In this document: positions 1 to 8,026 of the stretch, piece by piece | Layout of the letters: every line of letters begins with the position of its first letter | Numbering within the stretch: the first letter of the stretch is position 1 | NCBI GenBank assembly: GCA_016931085.1 | Contig: JAFGFO010000215.1 | Coordinates: forward strand, 1 to 43,813 | From: Thermoflexales bacterium | GTDB taxonomy: Bacteria; Chloroflexota; Anaerolineae; Fen-1058 | DNA: 43,813 bases | Direction: 5' to 3' | Translations under genes and position numbers: made by a program | The notes under the pieces: model-generated | Told to the model about the DNA's origin: nothing | Databases searched by the model: none | What the model saw: only the letters and a program-made list of their open reading frames with translations

Positions 1-3
1 GGT

Positions 4-519
4 ATGATTGAAGTCACAATAGACAGCATTCGCATCAGCTTGATGTCCCAACATCGCGTGGTTATCCTGAAAGAAGTCGACAGCGAGCGTTATTTGCCGA
101 TCTGGATTGGGCCGTGCGAGGCCGATGCCATCACGATCGAATTGCAGGGCATCCAGATTGCCCGGCCGATGACCCACGACTTGCTCAAAGCCCTGATCGC
201 CGAGATGGGCGCCAAGGTCTCTCACATACTGGTCAACGATTTGCGCAACGAGACATTTTACGCTCGAATCGTTCTGGACGTGAACGGGCACGGCATGGAG
301 CTGGACAGCCGGCCCAGCGATGCGATCGCGTTGGCGGTGCGCGTGCGAGTGCCCATCTTTGTCGACGAAGACGTGATGGAGCGCGCCGCGATTGTGCCGG
401 AGGAGAACCTGGCCGCCGAAGGAGGCACGCCACCGCCTGACGAGATGGCTCAAGGAGAGCCCCCCTCCGCGTTCAAGGACCTGCTCGACGGCCTGGATCT
501 GGACGTCTTGGACGGGTAA
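4..519 (+). CDS. Bifunctional nuclease family protein (DUF151)
   Basis: This 171-aa protein matches the DUF151/BFN family, small proteins described as nucleases with DNase and RNase activity. The conserved core is visible: an N-terminal strand rich in acidic residues, [13 protein letters not shown] near residue 31, RPMTHDLL near 54, and [13 protein letters not shown] near 102. The last 35 residues are an acidic, Pro-rich tail of the kind that varies in this family. The start lies three bases into the window, so an earlier in-frame start cannot be excluded, although MIEVTIDSI is a normal N-terminus for the family. The stop codon overlaps the dnaB start (TAATG), which suggests translational coupling to the replication genes. 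A role in DNA metabolism is inferred from that context only. Confidence 0.9.
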   Translation: MIEVTIDSIRISLMSQHRVVILKEVDSERYLPIWIGPCEADAITIELQGIQIARPMTHDLLKALIAEMGAKVSHILVNDLRNETFYARIVLDVNGHGMELDSRPSDAIALAVRVRVPIFVDEDVMERAAIVPEENLAAEGGTPPPDEMAQGEPPSAFKDLLDGLDLDVLDG

Positions 520-1871
520 TGGCTCAAGAGGGCGACTTGAATGTGCGCATGGCGCCCCACAGCCTCGAAGCTGAGGAGGCTGTGCTGGGATCGATTCTGA
601 TCGATCCCGAGGCGCTTTATCGCGTGTTGCCGTTTTTGGCGGCGAGCGACTTTTTCCTCACCAAGCACCAGTGGATCTGGCAAGTCATCGTCGCCCTGCA
701 CGAGCGGCGCGAGCCGATCGACTTTCTGACCGTATGCGAGGAGCTTGACCATCGTGGCCAGTTGGCCGAAGCAGGTGGTCAAGCCTACATCTCTCACCTG
801 ATCGGCACAGTCCCCACCGCCATTCACGCCGAAGGTTATGGCCGCATCATCGAGCAGGGCAGCATCCGCCGCCGCTTGTTGTCAGCCGCCAGCGACATTG
901 CCCAACTGGCTTACGAAGAAACGGTGGACATTGACGAGATCGTCGACCGCGCCGAACAGACCTTGTTCGGCGTGTCCCAGCGGCGACTGACCCAGGAGAT
1001 AGCGCCGATCGCCGAGGTCATTCGCTCCTATTACGCCCGCATCGAGTATTTGTACGAACACCGTGGCGAGCCGCTGGGCATTCCCACTGGCTTTGTCGAT
1101 CTCGACCGGCTCACGGGCGGCATGCAGCGCAGCGACCTGGTCATTATTGCCGCGCGGCCTGGCATGGGCAAGACCAGCTTGCTGCTGAACGTCGCGCTTA
1201 ACGCGGCCCGGCGCTTTCACCAACGCGTGGCGATCTTTTCGTTGGAAATGTCCGACGAGCAAATCGTACAGCGGCTGGTAAGCCAGGAGACCGGGATCGA
1301 CAGCCAGCGCCTGCGCCTGGGCGATTTGCAGGAGGACGAATGGCCGCGCTTTGTCGGAGCCACAAGCGCCCTATCTGAGAGCGCCATGATCTATCTCGAC
1401 GACACACCCTCCATCACCCCCTTACAACTGCGCACCAAGGCACGCCGCCTGCACGCAGAGCACGGCCTGGATATGATCATCGTGGACTATTTACAATTGA
1501 TGACGGGCGATGCGCGCTCCGAGAATCGCGTCCAGGAATTGGCCTACATCTCGCGCTCGCTCAAAGGGCTGGCGCGCGAGCTGAACTTGCCGGTGCTGGC
1601 TGCCAGCCAATTGAGCCGCGCCGTCGAGCAGCGCAGCGACAAGCACCCGATGCTGTCTGACTTGAGAGAATCAGGCAGTCTTGAGCAGGACGCCGACATG
1701 GTCATGTTCATCTACCGTGACGATATGTACGACCAGACCAGCGAGCGCAAGAACGTGGCCGAGATCATCCTGGCCAAGCACCGCAACGGGCCAACCGGCT
1801 CGATCGAGCTGTATTTCCGCAGCAACCTGACCCAGTTTGTCAACGCCGCCCGCCGCGAGGTGACGCTGTAG
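519..1871 (+). CDS. dnaB: Replicative DNA helicase DnaB
   Basis: This is a full-length 450-aa hexameric replicative helicase that unwinds DNA at the fork with ATP hydrolysis. The N-terminal primase-interacting domain starts PHSLEAEEAVLGSILID, as is typical for DnaB. The RecA-like domain has Walker A ARPGMGKTSL near residue 213, Walker B as MIIVDYLQLM near residue 319, and the conserved DLRESGSLEQDADMVMF segment with the arginine finger region near 385. No intein interrupts the P-loop or other usual insertion sites. The ATG overlaps the stop of the preceding DUF151 gene by one base, and the DnaD-like gene starts five bases after its stop. The helicase, its likely loader and an accessory primosome protein are therefore co-transcribed. 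Confidence 0.97.
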   Translation: MAQEGDLNVRMAPHSLEAEEAVLGSILIDPEALYRVLPFLAASDFFLTKHQWIWQVIVALHERREPIDFLTVCEELDHRGQLAEAGGQAYISHLIGTVPTAIHAEGYGRIIEQGSIRRRLLSAASDIAQLAYEETVDIDEIVDRAEQTLFGVSQRRLTQEIAPIAEVIRSYYARIEYLYEHRGEPLGIPTGFVDLDRLTGGMQRSDLVIIAARPGMGKTSLLLNVALNAARRFHQRVAIFSLEMSDEQIVQRLVSQETGIDSQRLRLGDLQEDEWPRFVGATSALSESAMIYLDDTPSITPLQLRTKARRLHAEHGLDMIIVDYLQLMTGDARSENRVQELAYISRSLKGLARELNLPVLAASQLSRAVEQRSDKHPMLSDLRESGSLEQDADMVMFIYRDDMYDQTSERKNVAEIILAKHRNGPTGSIELYFRSNLTQFVNAARREVTL

Positions 1872-1875
1872 AAAG

Positions 1876-2541
1876 ATGAAGAGTTTTGTCGGATTTCGGA
1901 ATATCAAAGAACGCCAGATAAGCTTGCCCGAGTCGTTTTTCACCGAGTTGATGCCGCTGGTGGACGACCTGGACGAGTTGAAGGTGAGCCTGGCCTGCTG
2001 GCGCATCCTGATGGCCAAGGCCGGGACGATACGTTTCGTGTGTTGGGAAGACCTGGTGTGCGACAAGGCGCTGGTGGGGATGGATGAGAAAGGGCTGCGC
2101 GACGGGCTGGAGCGGGCCACGTTGCGCGGCACACTGCTGCGCGTCCAGACCCGCGGCCAAGAGGGCGGAGAGAGCTGGTATTTCGCCAACACCGAGCGCG
2201 GGCGCGCCGTGGTATCTGCGATCCAAAGGGGCGAGCTGCCAGATGACGTGCTGCCGTCCGAAGTGGAAGTCAGCGTCGAGCGCCCCAACATCTTTAGCTT
2301 GTACGAGCAAACAGTGGGCCTGCTCTCGCCATTGATCGCCGACGAGCTGCGCGACGCCGAAGCGACTTATCCGGCCGGTTGGATCGAGGAGGCTTTTCGC
2401 CAGGCGGCCCGCCAGAACGCTCGCTCGTGGGCCTACGTGCGCAAGATACTCGAACGACGGGCACGGGGCGAGCGGAAAGCGATGACGCGCGACGGTGACG
2501 TGTCTGACGAGTGGCGGCGATTTCTGCGAGGTGAAGGGTGA
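1876..2541 (+). CDS. DnaD-like primosomal protein
   Basis: This 221-aa protein has the two-part layout of DnaD-type replication initiation proteins. It has an N-terminal winged-helix-like region (residues 1-130, with SLPESFFTELMPLVDDLDEL) and a C-terminal DnaD/DnaB_2 helical domain (about 140-205). The C-terminal domain includes NIFSLYEQ, WIEEAFRQA and the hallmark RSWAYVRKILERR, equivalent to the YxxxIxxxW helix that binds DNA. In Firmicutes, DnaD family proteins help load DnaB with the AAA+ loader DnaI. Here the gene sits exactly between dnaB and a DnaC-type loader and overlaps the loader by four bases (GTGA), so a loading or remodelling role is a well supported inference. A GAGGTGA sequence lies about 14 bases before the ATG, and coupling to dnaB is likely. 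Confidence 0.85.
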   Translation: MKSFVGFRNIKERQISLPESFFTELMPLVDDLDELKVSLACWRILMAKAGTIRFVCWEDLVCDKALVGMDEKGLRDGLERATLRGTLLRVQTRGQEGGESWYFANTERGRAVVSAIQRGELPDDVLPSEVEVSVERPNIFSLYEQTVGLLSPLIADELRDAEATYPAGWIEEAFRQAARQNARSWAYVRKILERRARGERKAMTRDGDVSDEWRRFLRGEG

Positions 2542-3926
2542 AAAAAACAAGCCGGGCGCACACGCCGCGATCTGCCGCTGCGCCGCCCTGCCAGGTATGC
2601 GGCGGCCTGGGTTACGTGACCGAAGACGTGCCGGTCGATCACCCTAACTTTGGCCGGCTGCTCCCCTGTGTATGCAAGCTAACCGAGATGAGAGATGGGG
2701 AGCTGGAACGCTTGCGCCGGCTGGGCAACATGAACGCGTTGGCGCGCATGACATTCGAGTCGTTTCGCCCCGATGGCTTTGGGCTTGATCCCACCCGCCA
2801 GGCCAACTTGCGCATCGCCTATGAGGCATGCCAGGGCTACGCGGCCAAGCCGGACGGCTGGCTAGTCCTGTTCGGCGGTTACGGCTGCGGCAAAACACAC
2901 CTGGCAGCCGCCATCGCCAATACCTGCATCGATGCTGGCCGGCCGGCTCTGCTCGTCGTCGTGCCCGATTTGCTGGACTATTTGCGTGCAGCCTACAGCC
3001 CTGCCAGCGAGATGTCCTACGACAAGCGGCTCGACCAGGTGCAAAACACGCCACTGCTCATCCTCGACGATTTGGGCACGCACAACGCCACCGAGTGGGC
3101 CGGCGAGAAGCTTTACCAGATTTTGAATTATCGTTACAACGCTCAATTGCCCACGGTGGTGACAACGAACCAATCCCTCGACGACCTCGACCCGCGCTTG
3201 CACAGTCGCCTGGCAGACCCGGGCCTATCGCGAATAGTGACCATTCTGGCGCCTGACTTTCGCCTGAGCGGCGCGAGCAGTCCCGACCAGGGAGTATCTA
3301 GCCTGGGCCTGTTCCACAATTTGAACTTTGATAATTTCCATTTGCGCGAACGGGAACTTGAGCCAGGGCAGCGTTCGGCCCTGCGGGATGCCTATCGCCT
3401 GGCGCAGGCTTACGCCGGGCAAGTCGCCCAGCACGAATCCGCGCTCACGGTAGGCTGGCTGCTGCTGACCGGGCCGTATGGCTGCGGCAAAACGCACCTG
3501 GCGGCAGCCATCGCCAATTATTGCCACGAGCGTGGCGTTCCGACCATTTTTACAGTCGTGCCTGACTTGTTGGATTATCTGCGCAAGATGTTTGCGCCGC
3601 AGAACCTCGTGCCACACGACAAGCCATTCGACGGGGTGCGCCGGACGATGCTGTTGGTGTTGGATGACCTGGGCACCGAAAGCGCCACGCCGTGGGCCAA
3701 GGAAAAGCTGTACCAGATCGTGAACTATCGCTACAACGCGCGCCTGCCGACCATCGTCACCACGGCGGTCTCTCCCGGCGAGCTGGACCCACGCATCAGC
3801 TCGCGCCTATTCGACCGGGGGCGCTGCACCCACGTCGCGTTGGACGGCCTCCCCAGCTATCGCATCCAAGAGAACGGAGCGCCGCCCCCCCCGTCGCGCG
3901 GCCAGAAAGCACGGGGAAGAAAGTAG
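2538..3926 (+). CDS. Tandem AAA+ helicase loader (two DnaC/IstB-type modules)
   Basis: The predicted protein has 462 aa, about twice the usual loader length. Residues 10-45 hold a cysteine cluster (CQVCGG, then LLPCVCK) resembling the zinc-binding N-terminus of Gram-positive loaders. Module 1 (about 90-240) has Walker A GGYGCGKTHLAAAIAN, Walker B LLILDDLG, sensor VVTTN and a C-terminal SRL. Module 2 (about 285-440) repeats the pattern with GPYGCGKTHLAAAIAN, LLVLDDLG, IVTTA and SRL. The two modules also share PDLLDYLR and EKLYQI-NYRYNA, so this is an internal duplication with both ATPase sites apparently intact. GTG start, coupled to the DnaD-like gene (GTGA). Loading of DnaB is inferred from family and context. 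IstB of insertion sequences is the alternative family, but no transposase is nearby. Confidence 0.88.
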   Translation: MKKTSRAHTPRSAAAPPCQVCGGLGYVTEDVPVDHPNFGRLLPCVCKLTEMRDGELERLRRLGNMNALARMTFESFRPDGFGLDPTRQANLRIAYEACQGYAAKPDGWLVLFGGYGCGKTHLAAAIANTCIDAGRPALLVVVPDLLDYLRAAYSPASEMSYDKRLDQVQNTPLLILDDLGTHNATEWAGEKLYQILNYRYNAQLPTVVTTNQSLDDLDPRLHSRLADPGLSRIVTILAPDFRLSGASSPDQGVSSLGLFHNLNFDNFHLRERELEPGQRSALRDAYRLAQAYAGQVAQHESALTVGWLLLTGPYGCGKTHLAAAIANYCHERGVPTIFTVVPDLLDYLRKMFAPQNLVPHDKPFDGVRRTMLLVLDDLGTESATPWAKEKLYQIVNYRYNARLPTIVTTAVSPGELDPRISSRLFDRGRCTHVALDGLPSYRIQENGAPPPPSRGQKARGRK

Positions 3927-4176
3927 GGGCAGGCCCCTGTGCCTGCCCAGTAGGCTGGCATCCATAGGCCAGCTAGACCATCTCTCGCACGCGCGGGTAG
4001 CGCCAGGCATTGAAAGAATGCCTTCGGTTGTTTTTGTAACGCGCCATATTGTATCACGGCTCGCCTGCCTGTCAAAACGGGAGTAGGGAGTAAGGAGTAG
4101 GAAATACGGGTTCACCTGCGGCATTTTCGTTTTTGGCACAGATGGGGTATCATGCAGGGAACAAGGTGGATCACGA
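3927..4176. repeat. Intergenic region with dispersed palindromic repeats
   Basis: No gene is supported in these 250 bases. At 3927-3951 a GC-rich inverted repeat (GGGGCAGGC, short loop, GCCTGCCC) follows the loader stop. It is a relative of the GTAGGGGC palindromes at 6635-6660 and 28279-28353. At 4080-4108 there are short tandem GAGTAGG/GAGTAAGG units. At 4165-4200 the CACGAAT-type repeat begins and runs into the Nudix start. There is no T-run after the hairpin, so it is not a convincing intrinsic terminator. Confidence 0.5.
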
Positions 4177-4704
4177 ATGACACGAATGAACGAATGGCAC
4201 GGATCTTCTCAAACGAACTCTTTTGCCTGGCCGCTGACCCACGTGCTGTGCTTTCTCACGCGCGGCAAGCGCGTGCTCATGCTGCATCGCAACAAGGCAC
4301 CCAACCGGGGGCTATGGAATGGAGTTGGAGGTCGAATCGAGCCAGGCGAGGCGCCGCTGGCGGCCTGCCTGCGCGAGGTGCGCGAGGAAAGCGGCTACGT
4401 GCTGAGCACGGCCCGTTTCGCAGGGCTTCTGACCTGGCAAGGCTTTGAGCTTCCCCCCGGCGGCCTGTACCTGTTCACAGCCCCCGCCCCTGCTGGCAAC
4501 CCGGTCTCGTGCGAGGAAGGGATCCTGCGCTGGCAGCCGAGAGCGTGGGTGCTGAGCTCGCCCCAGGTCGTGGCCAACATTCACATCTTTGGCCCGGCGG
4601 TGCTCGACGGCGCGCCTCTGCAGGCGTACCATTTCGAATACGGCAATGGCCAGATCGTGCACCACGAGCTGAAGCCACTGCCTGGCTGGCTGGAATTAGG
4701 GTAG
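4177..4704 (+). CDS. Nudix hydrolase
   Basis: This 175-aa protein carries a complete Nudix box, GGRIEPGEAPLAACLREV followed by REESGY (about residues 47-70), matching Gx5Ex7REUxEExGU, so the metal-binding glutamates are present. The domain begins near THVLCFLTRGKRVLMLHR (about residue 21), typical of NTP or 8-oxo-dGTP pyrophosphohydrolases of the MutT type. The substrate cannot be read from sequence. The first dozen residues (MTRMNEWHG) are encoded by a dispersed CACGAAT repeat, so the true start is uncertain. No good Shine-Dalgarno site precedes either early ATG (4177 or 4186). Convergent with the YitT-family gene. Confidence 0.85.
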   Translation: MTRMNEWHGSSQTNSFAWPLTHVLCFLTRGKRVLMLHRNKAPNRGLWNGVGGRIEPGEAPLAACLREVREESGYVLSTARFAGLLTWQGFELPPGGLYLFTAPAPAGNPVSCEEGILRWQPRAWVLSSPQVVANIHIFGPAVLDGAPLQAYHFEYGNGQIVHHELKPLPGWLELG

Positions 4705-4784
4705 CTACTTGAGCTCGTTCGCCAAAGGTCTCCAGATCGAGGCGAAACTGGCTCCAGCCTGGCCGAGTAGTTACGAACAGCCAG

Positions 4785-5672
4785 CTAGGCTGTCATGGCT
4801 TTGAAGCCATAGCCCAGCACTTCGTGCGCGTCGCTGATGACAACAAAGGCTTGCGGATCGATCGTACCAAGCAGGCGCTTGAGCACCGCAATCTCGCTCA
4901 CGGCTACGACGACGTACAACACCTGCTGCTCGGTATCGGTGTAGCCCCCCCGCCCTTCCAGGATCGTGACGCCGCGCTCCAGTTCGTCGAACACGGCCTG
5001 CCGGATCGCGTCCGTCTTGCGCGAGACGATGATGGCCGCCCGCGAGTAGACCGCACCCTCTTGGACGGCGTCGACCACACGCGAGGCGATAAAGGTGACG
5101 ATGAGGGCGTACAACGCCGGCTGCAAGCCGACCAGCAAGGCCGCCGACAGCAAGACGCCCGTGTTCACCCACAAGATGACCTGGCCCAGTTGGATACCCC
5201 AGAAGCGGTTGACCAGCTTGGCAACGATGTCTGTCCCGCCCGTCGTGCCGCGCGCGCGAAACACTAATCCCATCCCCAAGCCATCCAGCAGCCCGCCAAA
5301 GATGGTGTAGAGCAGCGGGTCGGCCGTGACGGGTGGAATGTAGGGGGCAAGCAGGTCAATCGCCACCGACATCACCGCCGTCGCGTACACCGTGCGTATC
5401 CCCAGCCTCAAGCCGCCGGCATAACGCATCAAAAGGATGAGCAGGGGGATGTTCAGGCACAACAGCACCGCGCCGATGGGCAATCCAAACGCAAAGTGGA
5501 TCATCATGGCAATGCCGCTCACGCCGCCAGATACGACGTGGTTGGGAGCCAGGAAGGCGTTCAGCCCGGCCGCGATCATCACTGCCCCCACGGTCAGTTG
5601 GGCGTAATCCCACGCCTCGCGCAAGACCATACCCCACGATAGTTTGGCTTGGATGTGTTGGATAGTTTTCAT
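4785..5672 (-). CDS. YitT family (DUF2179) integral membrane protein
   Basis: This 295-aa membrane protein belongs to the YitT/DUF161-DUF2179 family. About five to six hydrophobic segments occupy residues 20-200, with the family signature APNHVVSGGVSGIAMMI near residue 43 and the conserved GTTGGTDIVAK near 151. A soluble C-terminal DUF2179 domain follows (AIIVSRKTDAIRQAVF, YTDTEQQVLYVVV, and GYGFK at the end). The start at 5672 was chosen because MKTIQHIQ is preceded by TTAGGA and begins immediately after the upstream gene. The longer open frame is antisense-like low-complexity sequence. Function in this family is poorly defined, with transport suspected. It lies seven bases downstream of the PPDK_N gene, so the two form an operon. 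Confidence 0.9.
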   Translation of the reverse strand: MKTIQHIQAKLSWGMVLREAWDYAQLTVGAVMIAAGLNAFLAPNHVVSGGVSGIAMMIHFAFGLPIGAVLLCLNIPLLILLMRYAGGLRLGIRTVYATAVMSVAIDLLAPYIPPVTADPLLYTIFGGLLDGLGMGLVFRARGTTGGTDIVAKLVNRFWGIQLGQVILWVNTGVLLSAALLVGLQPALYALIVTFIASRVVDAVQEGAVYSRAAIIVSRKTDAIRQAVFDELERGVTILEGRGGYTDTEQQVLYVVVAVSEIAVLKRLLGTIDPQAFVVISDAHEVLGYGFKAMTA

Positions 5673-5679
5673 ATTTTTC

Positions 5680-6537
5680 CTAATTCGACAACGTCGTGAT
5701 CGGACGGCATTGGAGCAAGTAGAGCTGGCCGACCTGGAAGGCGCACTCGAGATCGACGGCCCAGCCCTGGCTGGCCTCCAGCGCGCACGCCAGGCGCGCC
5801 AGTGCCACGATCTGCCCGTCGTCCAGCGACGGCACAAGGCGCATGCAGCGCGGCACGGGCACTTCGCGCGTGCCCTCAGGCCGGGCAACCGTCATCGTGG
5901 CCTTGTCCATGACCTGGCGGGACAGGATCGCGTCGTTCGCAAGGCGAACGGCGTCCGACTTGCGCACCACGAACAGGTCCGGGGTGACCGTGCCGCCCAC
6001 CAGGCTTTCACCCAGCCCCCAGGTGGCATTGATCACCACCCGGCCACGGTCGCCCGTGCGCGGGTCGGCGCTAAAGACCACCGCCGATACATCGGCCACG
6101 ACGAGCTGCTGGACCAGCACAGCCACACTTGGCTCTCCCTCCAAGCCGTGCGATCGGCGGTAGTGCAACGCGCGCTCGGTTTGGGCCGAGGCCAGGCAGC
6201 GCAGCACAGCTTGCTCAACGGCGTCTGAACCGACGACGTTGAGATAAGATTCGTGCTGGCCAGCGAAGGAAGCCTGCTGCCCATCTTCGTCCACAGCCGA
6301 GGAGCGCACGGCCACCGAAGGTTGGAGGGCGCCGCAGCGTTCACCGAGCCTGGCATAGGCCGTTACCAACTCGGCGTGGAGCTGGGGGGTCAAAATATTG
6401 CTGCCGGCGTTGTGAGCAGCCAGGCAAAAACCAGGCGGCACCGGGTGGGTCGAGGCCAGGCGACCCAGATTGGCGGCCTTGCCGCCGACGACGAGCGGAT
6501 CTTGACAAGCAGGTGTGTCGAGCCAGTAGATGTTCAT
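5680..6537 (-). CDS. Stand-alone PEP-synthase-type ATP-binding domain (PPDK_N)
   Basis: This 285-aa protein equals just the N-terminal nucleotide-binding domain of PEP synthase, pyruvate phosphate dikinase or rifampicin phosphotransferase. Visible motifs are VGGKAANLGRL (about 15-25), VPPGFCLAAH, AVRSSAVDEDGQQASFAGQ (about 77-95), VVINATWGLGESLVGG (about 165-180) and the terminal LYLLQCRPITT. The swivelling phospho-histidine domain and the PEP-binding C-terminal domain that normally follow are absent. The frame ends with a natural stop and the next gene is unrelated. The start at 6537 has an excellent AAGGAGG site seven bases upstream. It probably needs a separately encoded partner, or has a regulatory or phosphotransfer role. 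This is inference, since no partner is in the window. Confidence 0.82.
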   Translation of the reverse strand: MNIYWLDTPACQDPLVVGGKAANLGRLASTHPVPPGFCLAAHNAGSNILTPQLHAELVTAYARLGERCGALQPSVAVRSSAVDEDGQQASFAGQHESYLNVVGSDAVEQAVLRCLASAQTERALHYRRSHGLEGEPSVAVLVQQLVVADVSAVVFSADPRTGDRGRVVINATWGLGESLVGGTVTPDLFVVRKSDAVRLANDAILSRQVMDKATMTVARPEGTREVPVPRCMRLVPSLDDGQIVALARLACALEASQGWAVDLECAFQVGQLYLLQCRPITTLSN

Positions 6538-6657
6538 CGTAACCTCCTTGCACAACCATGCAGATTGAGCGTGTATCGATTTCATCTACACTATACAACA
6601 CCCCGCGCGCCGCCGCTATGACGGCAATCACAAAGTAGGGGCGCAGCAAGATGGCCC
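6538..6657. repeat. Intergenic palindrome GTAGGGGC...GCCCCTAC
   Basis: At 6635-6660 an eight-base inverted repeat (GTAGGGGC and GCCCCTAC, 10-base loop) separates the PPDK_N and ThuA-like genes. The right arm supplies the TAG stop codon of the ThuA-like gene. It belongs to the same family as the palindromes at 3927 and 28279. It lacks a T-run, so it is listed as a repeat and not a terminator. Confidence 0.5.
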
Positions 6658-7305
6658 CTACCCAAGCAACCAGCCGACGGCCTGCCGCAGCAAGCGCCGG
6701 TAGGGCTCGAGCATCCAGACCTTTGCGTCGTGCCCCAGTGCGACGTAAGCCACCCGCCCTTCCCCCTCGCTCTTGCTCCAAACCAGCGGGTGAGCCACAC
6801 CGCGGTCCAGGCCAATCATGTGGATGTGCACCGAGGCATCGTAAGCCTGCACGTAAAACTCGTCGTGGACGCTAAAAGCCTCGAGGCTGGCCGTGATTGG
6901 ATGCTCGTGACTAAGAGGATACGCGGTGAAGGCAAACGGCGGAGGATGATTGAGAAAGACGCCGCCGACGAGCGCCTTGAACGCGGGCTTGGCCTGGGAT
7001 GCCACGGTCGCGGCGTGAACGGCCAAAAGCCCCCCACCCGCGCGCACCCAGGCAGCCAATGCCTCGACCTGCGCATCGCTGTGAGCCGGCGGCGGGGCTG
7101 AGTCACCCTCTCCAACAGCCGTCAAGCACGTGTAGAGCAGCACGACGCCGTAACGACCCTCGTCCAGATGAGTCAAGGCATCCAGGTCATAGCTCGCCTC
7201 GACCGTGTGTCCATCGGCCTCCAGGATCGTCTTGGCGGCCGCCGCGAAGCCTTCAAAATCGTGATAGGTCCCACCGAGAAGAAGCAATATGGATTGTCCG
7301 TTCAT
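6658..7305 (-). CDS. ThuA-like domain protein (class I glutamine amidotransferase-like fold)
   Basis: This 215-aa protein resembles the ThuA/trehalose-utilisation family. It opens with ILLLLGGTYHDFEGF, has GVVLLYTC (about 71-78), then ALAAWVRAGGGLLAVHAAT (about 99-117) and a late GRVAYVALGHD. These are the usual sugar-metabolism-associated ThuA landmarks, with H in GGTYHD and HAAT. The exact enzymatic role is unknown for most members. The start at 7305 has AGGTGGTG upstream and begins two bases after the SDR stop. The MFS, SDR and ThuA-like genes are therefore read as one operon, consistent with uptake and oxidation or reduction of a small polyol or sugar. That pathway is inference. Confidence 0.8.
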   Translation of the reverse strand: MNGQSILLLLGGTYHDFEGFAAAAKTILEADGHTVEASYDLDALTHLDEGRYGVVLLYTCLTAVGEGDSAPPPAHSDAQVEALAAWVRAGGGLLAVHAATVASQAKPAFKALVGGVFLNHPPPFAFTAYPLSHEHPITASLEAFSVHDEFYVQAYDASVHIHMIGLDRGVAHPLVWSKSEGEGRVAYVALGHDAKVWMLEPYRRLLRQAVGWLLG

Positions 7306-7307
7306 GT

Positions 7308-8015
7308 TCACCACCTCATTGGCTTGCCGGTATAGTCCATATAGATCGGGCTGCCGGCTCCCCACTCTTGGGTAGCCAGCCGGAAGATGCCTTGAGCGGA
7401 CTCGTCGGGATGGATGTCGGCACTGGCGCCACCCATGTCCGTGCGCATCCAGCCCGGGTGGATGGCCAGCACGGTAAATCCCTGGGGCCCAAGATCATTG
7501 TGCAAAAGCATCGACTGCATGTTCAAAGCAGCCTTGGACATGCAGTAAGCGTACACACCCTTTCGCCAACAGTCGGTAATGCTGCCGGCCTCCGAGGAGA
7601 TATTGACGATGCGTTTGCGCTGGCCTTGCCTGAGCAGGGGCAAAAACTGCTGGGTCACGCGCAGCGGGCCAAAAGCGTTCACGTCCATGGTGGCCTGCAG
7701 GCGAATGTCCAGCTCCAATGCCTCGAGCGTTTTCGATTCATCTTCCATGTAGACGCCCGCATTGTTGATCAGCACGTCCAGGGCCGGGGTGTGCTGGGCA
7801 ACAGTCTCGGCCGCCTGGCGGACGGACGTCCTATCTGTCACGTCCAGCGGAACGACGGTCAACTGGCGCGAGGAAGGATCGGTCAGGCTGTGCAGATTGG
7901 CCTCGGCGGGGTATACGCCGGCAAAGACCCGCCAGCCCTGGCCAAGAAATTGCTTCGCCAGCGAAAAGCCCAGGCCTTTGCCAGCGCCGGTGATGAAAAT
8001 AGTGTTAGTCGTCAT
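7308..8015 (-). CDS. Short-chain dehydrogenase/reductase
   Basis: This 235-aa classical SDR has a Rossmann fold. The cofactor motif is TGAGKGLG (residues 10-17), the structural motif is NNAG (about 85-88), and catalytic residues are in IVNISSEAGS (Ser) and YAYCMSK (YxxxK). PGWMRTDMGG follows, as in SDRs acting on carbonyls. It is slightly shorter than the typical 250 aa, and the C-terminus ends soon after YMDYTGKP. Substrate unknown. A strong AAGGAGG precedes the ATG. It lies 11 bases after the MFS stop and two bases before the ThuA-like gene, so it is part of a three-gene operon. Confidence 0.9.
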   Translation of the reverse strand: MTTNTIFITGAGKGLGFSLAKQFLGQGWRVFAGVYPAEANLHSLTDPSSRQLTVVPLDVTDRTSVRQAAETVAQHTPALDVLINNAGVYMEDESKTLEALELDIRLQATMDVNAFGPLRVTQQFLPLLRQGQRKRIVNISSEAGSITDCWRKGVYAYCMSKAALNMQSMLLHNDLGPQGFTVLAIHPGWMRTDMGGASADIHPDESAQGIFRLATQEWGAGSPIYMDYTGKPMRW

Positions 8016-8026
8016 AATCCTCCTTT

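Noticed and set aside
2538..3926. IstB of an IS21-type insertion sequence
   Set aside because: No IstA transposase or terminal repeats; the gene is translationally coupled to dnaB and a DnaD-like gene.
4705..4800. tRNA-like hairpins between the Nudix and YitT genes
   Set aside because: Two short hairpins (ACAGCC/GGCTGT and ATGGCTT/AAGCCAT) but no cloverleaf, no T-loop and no acceptor stem.
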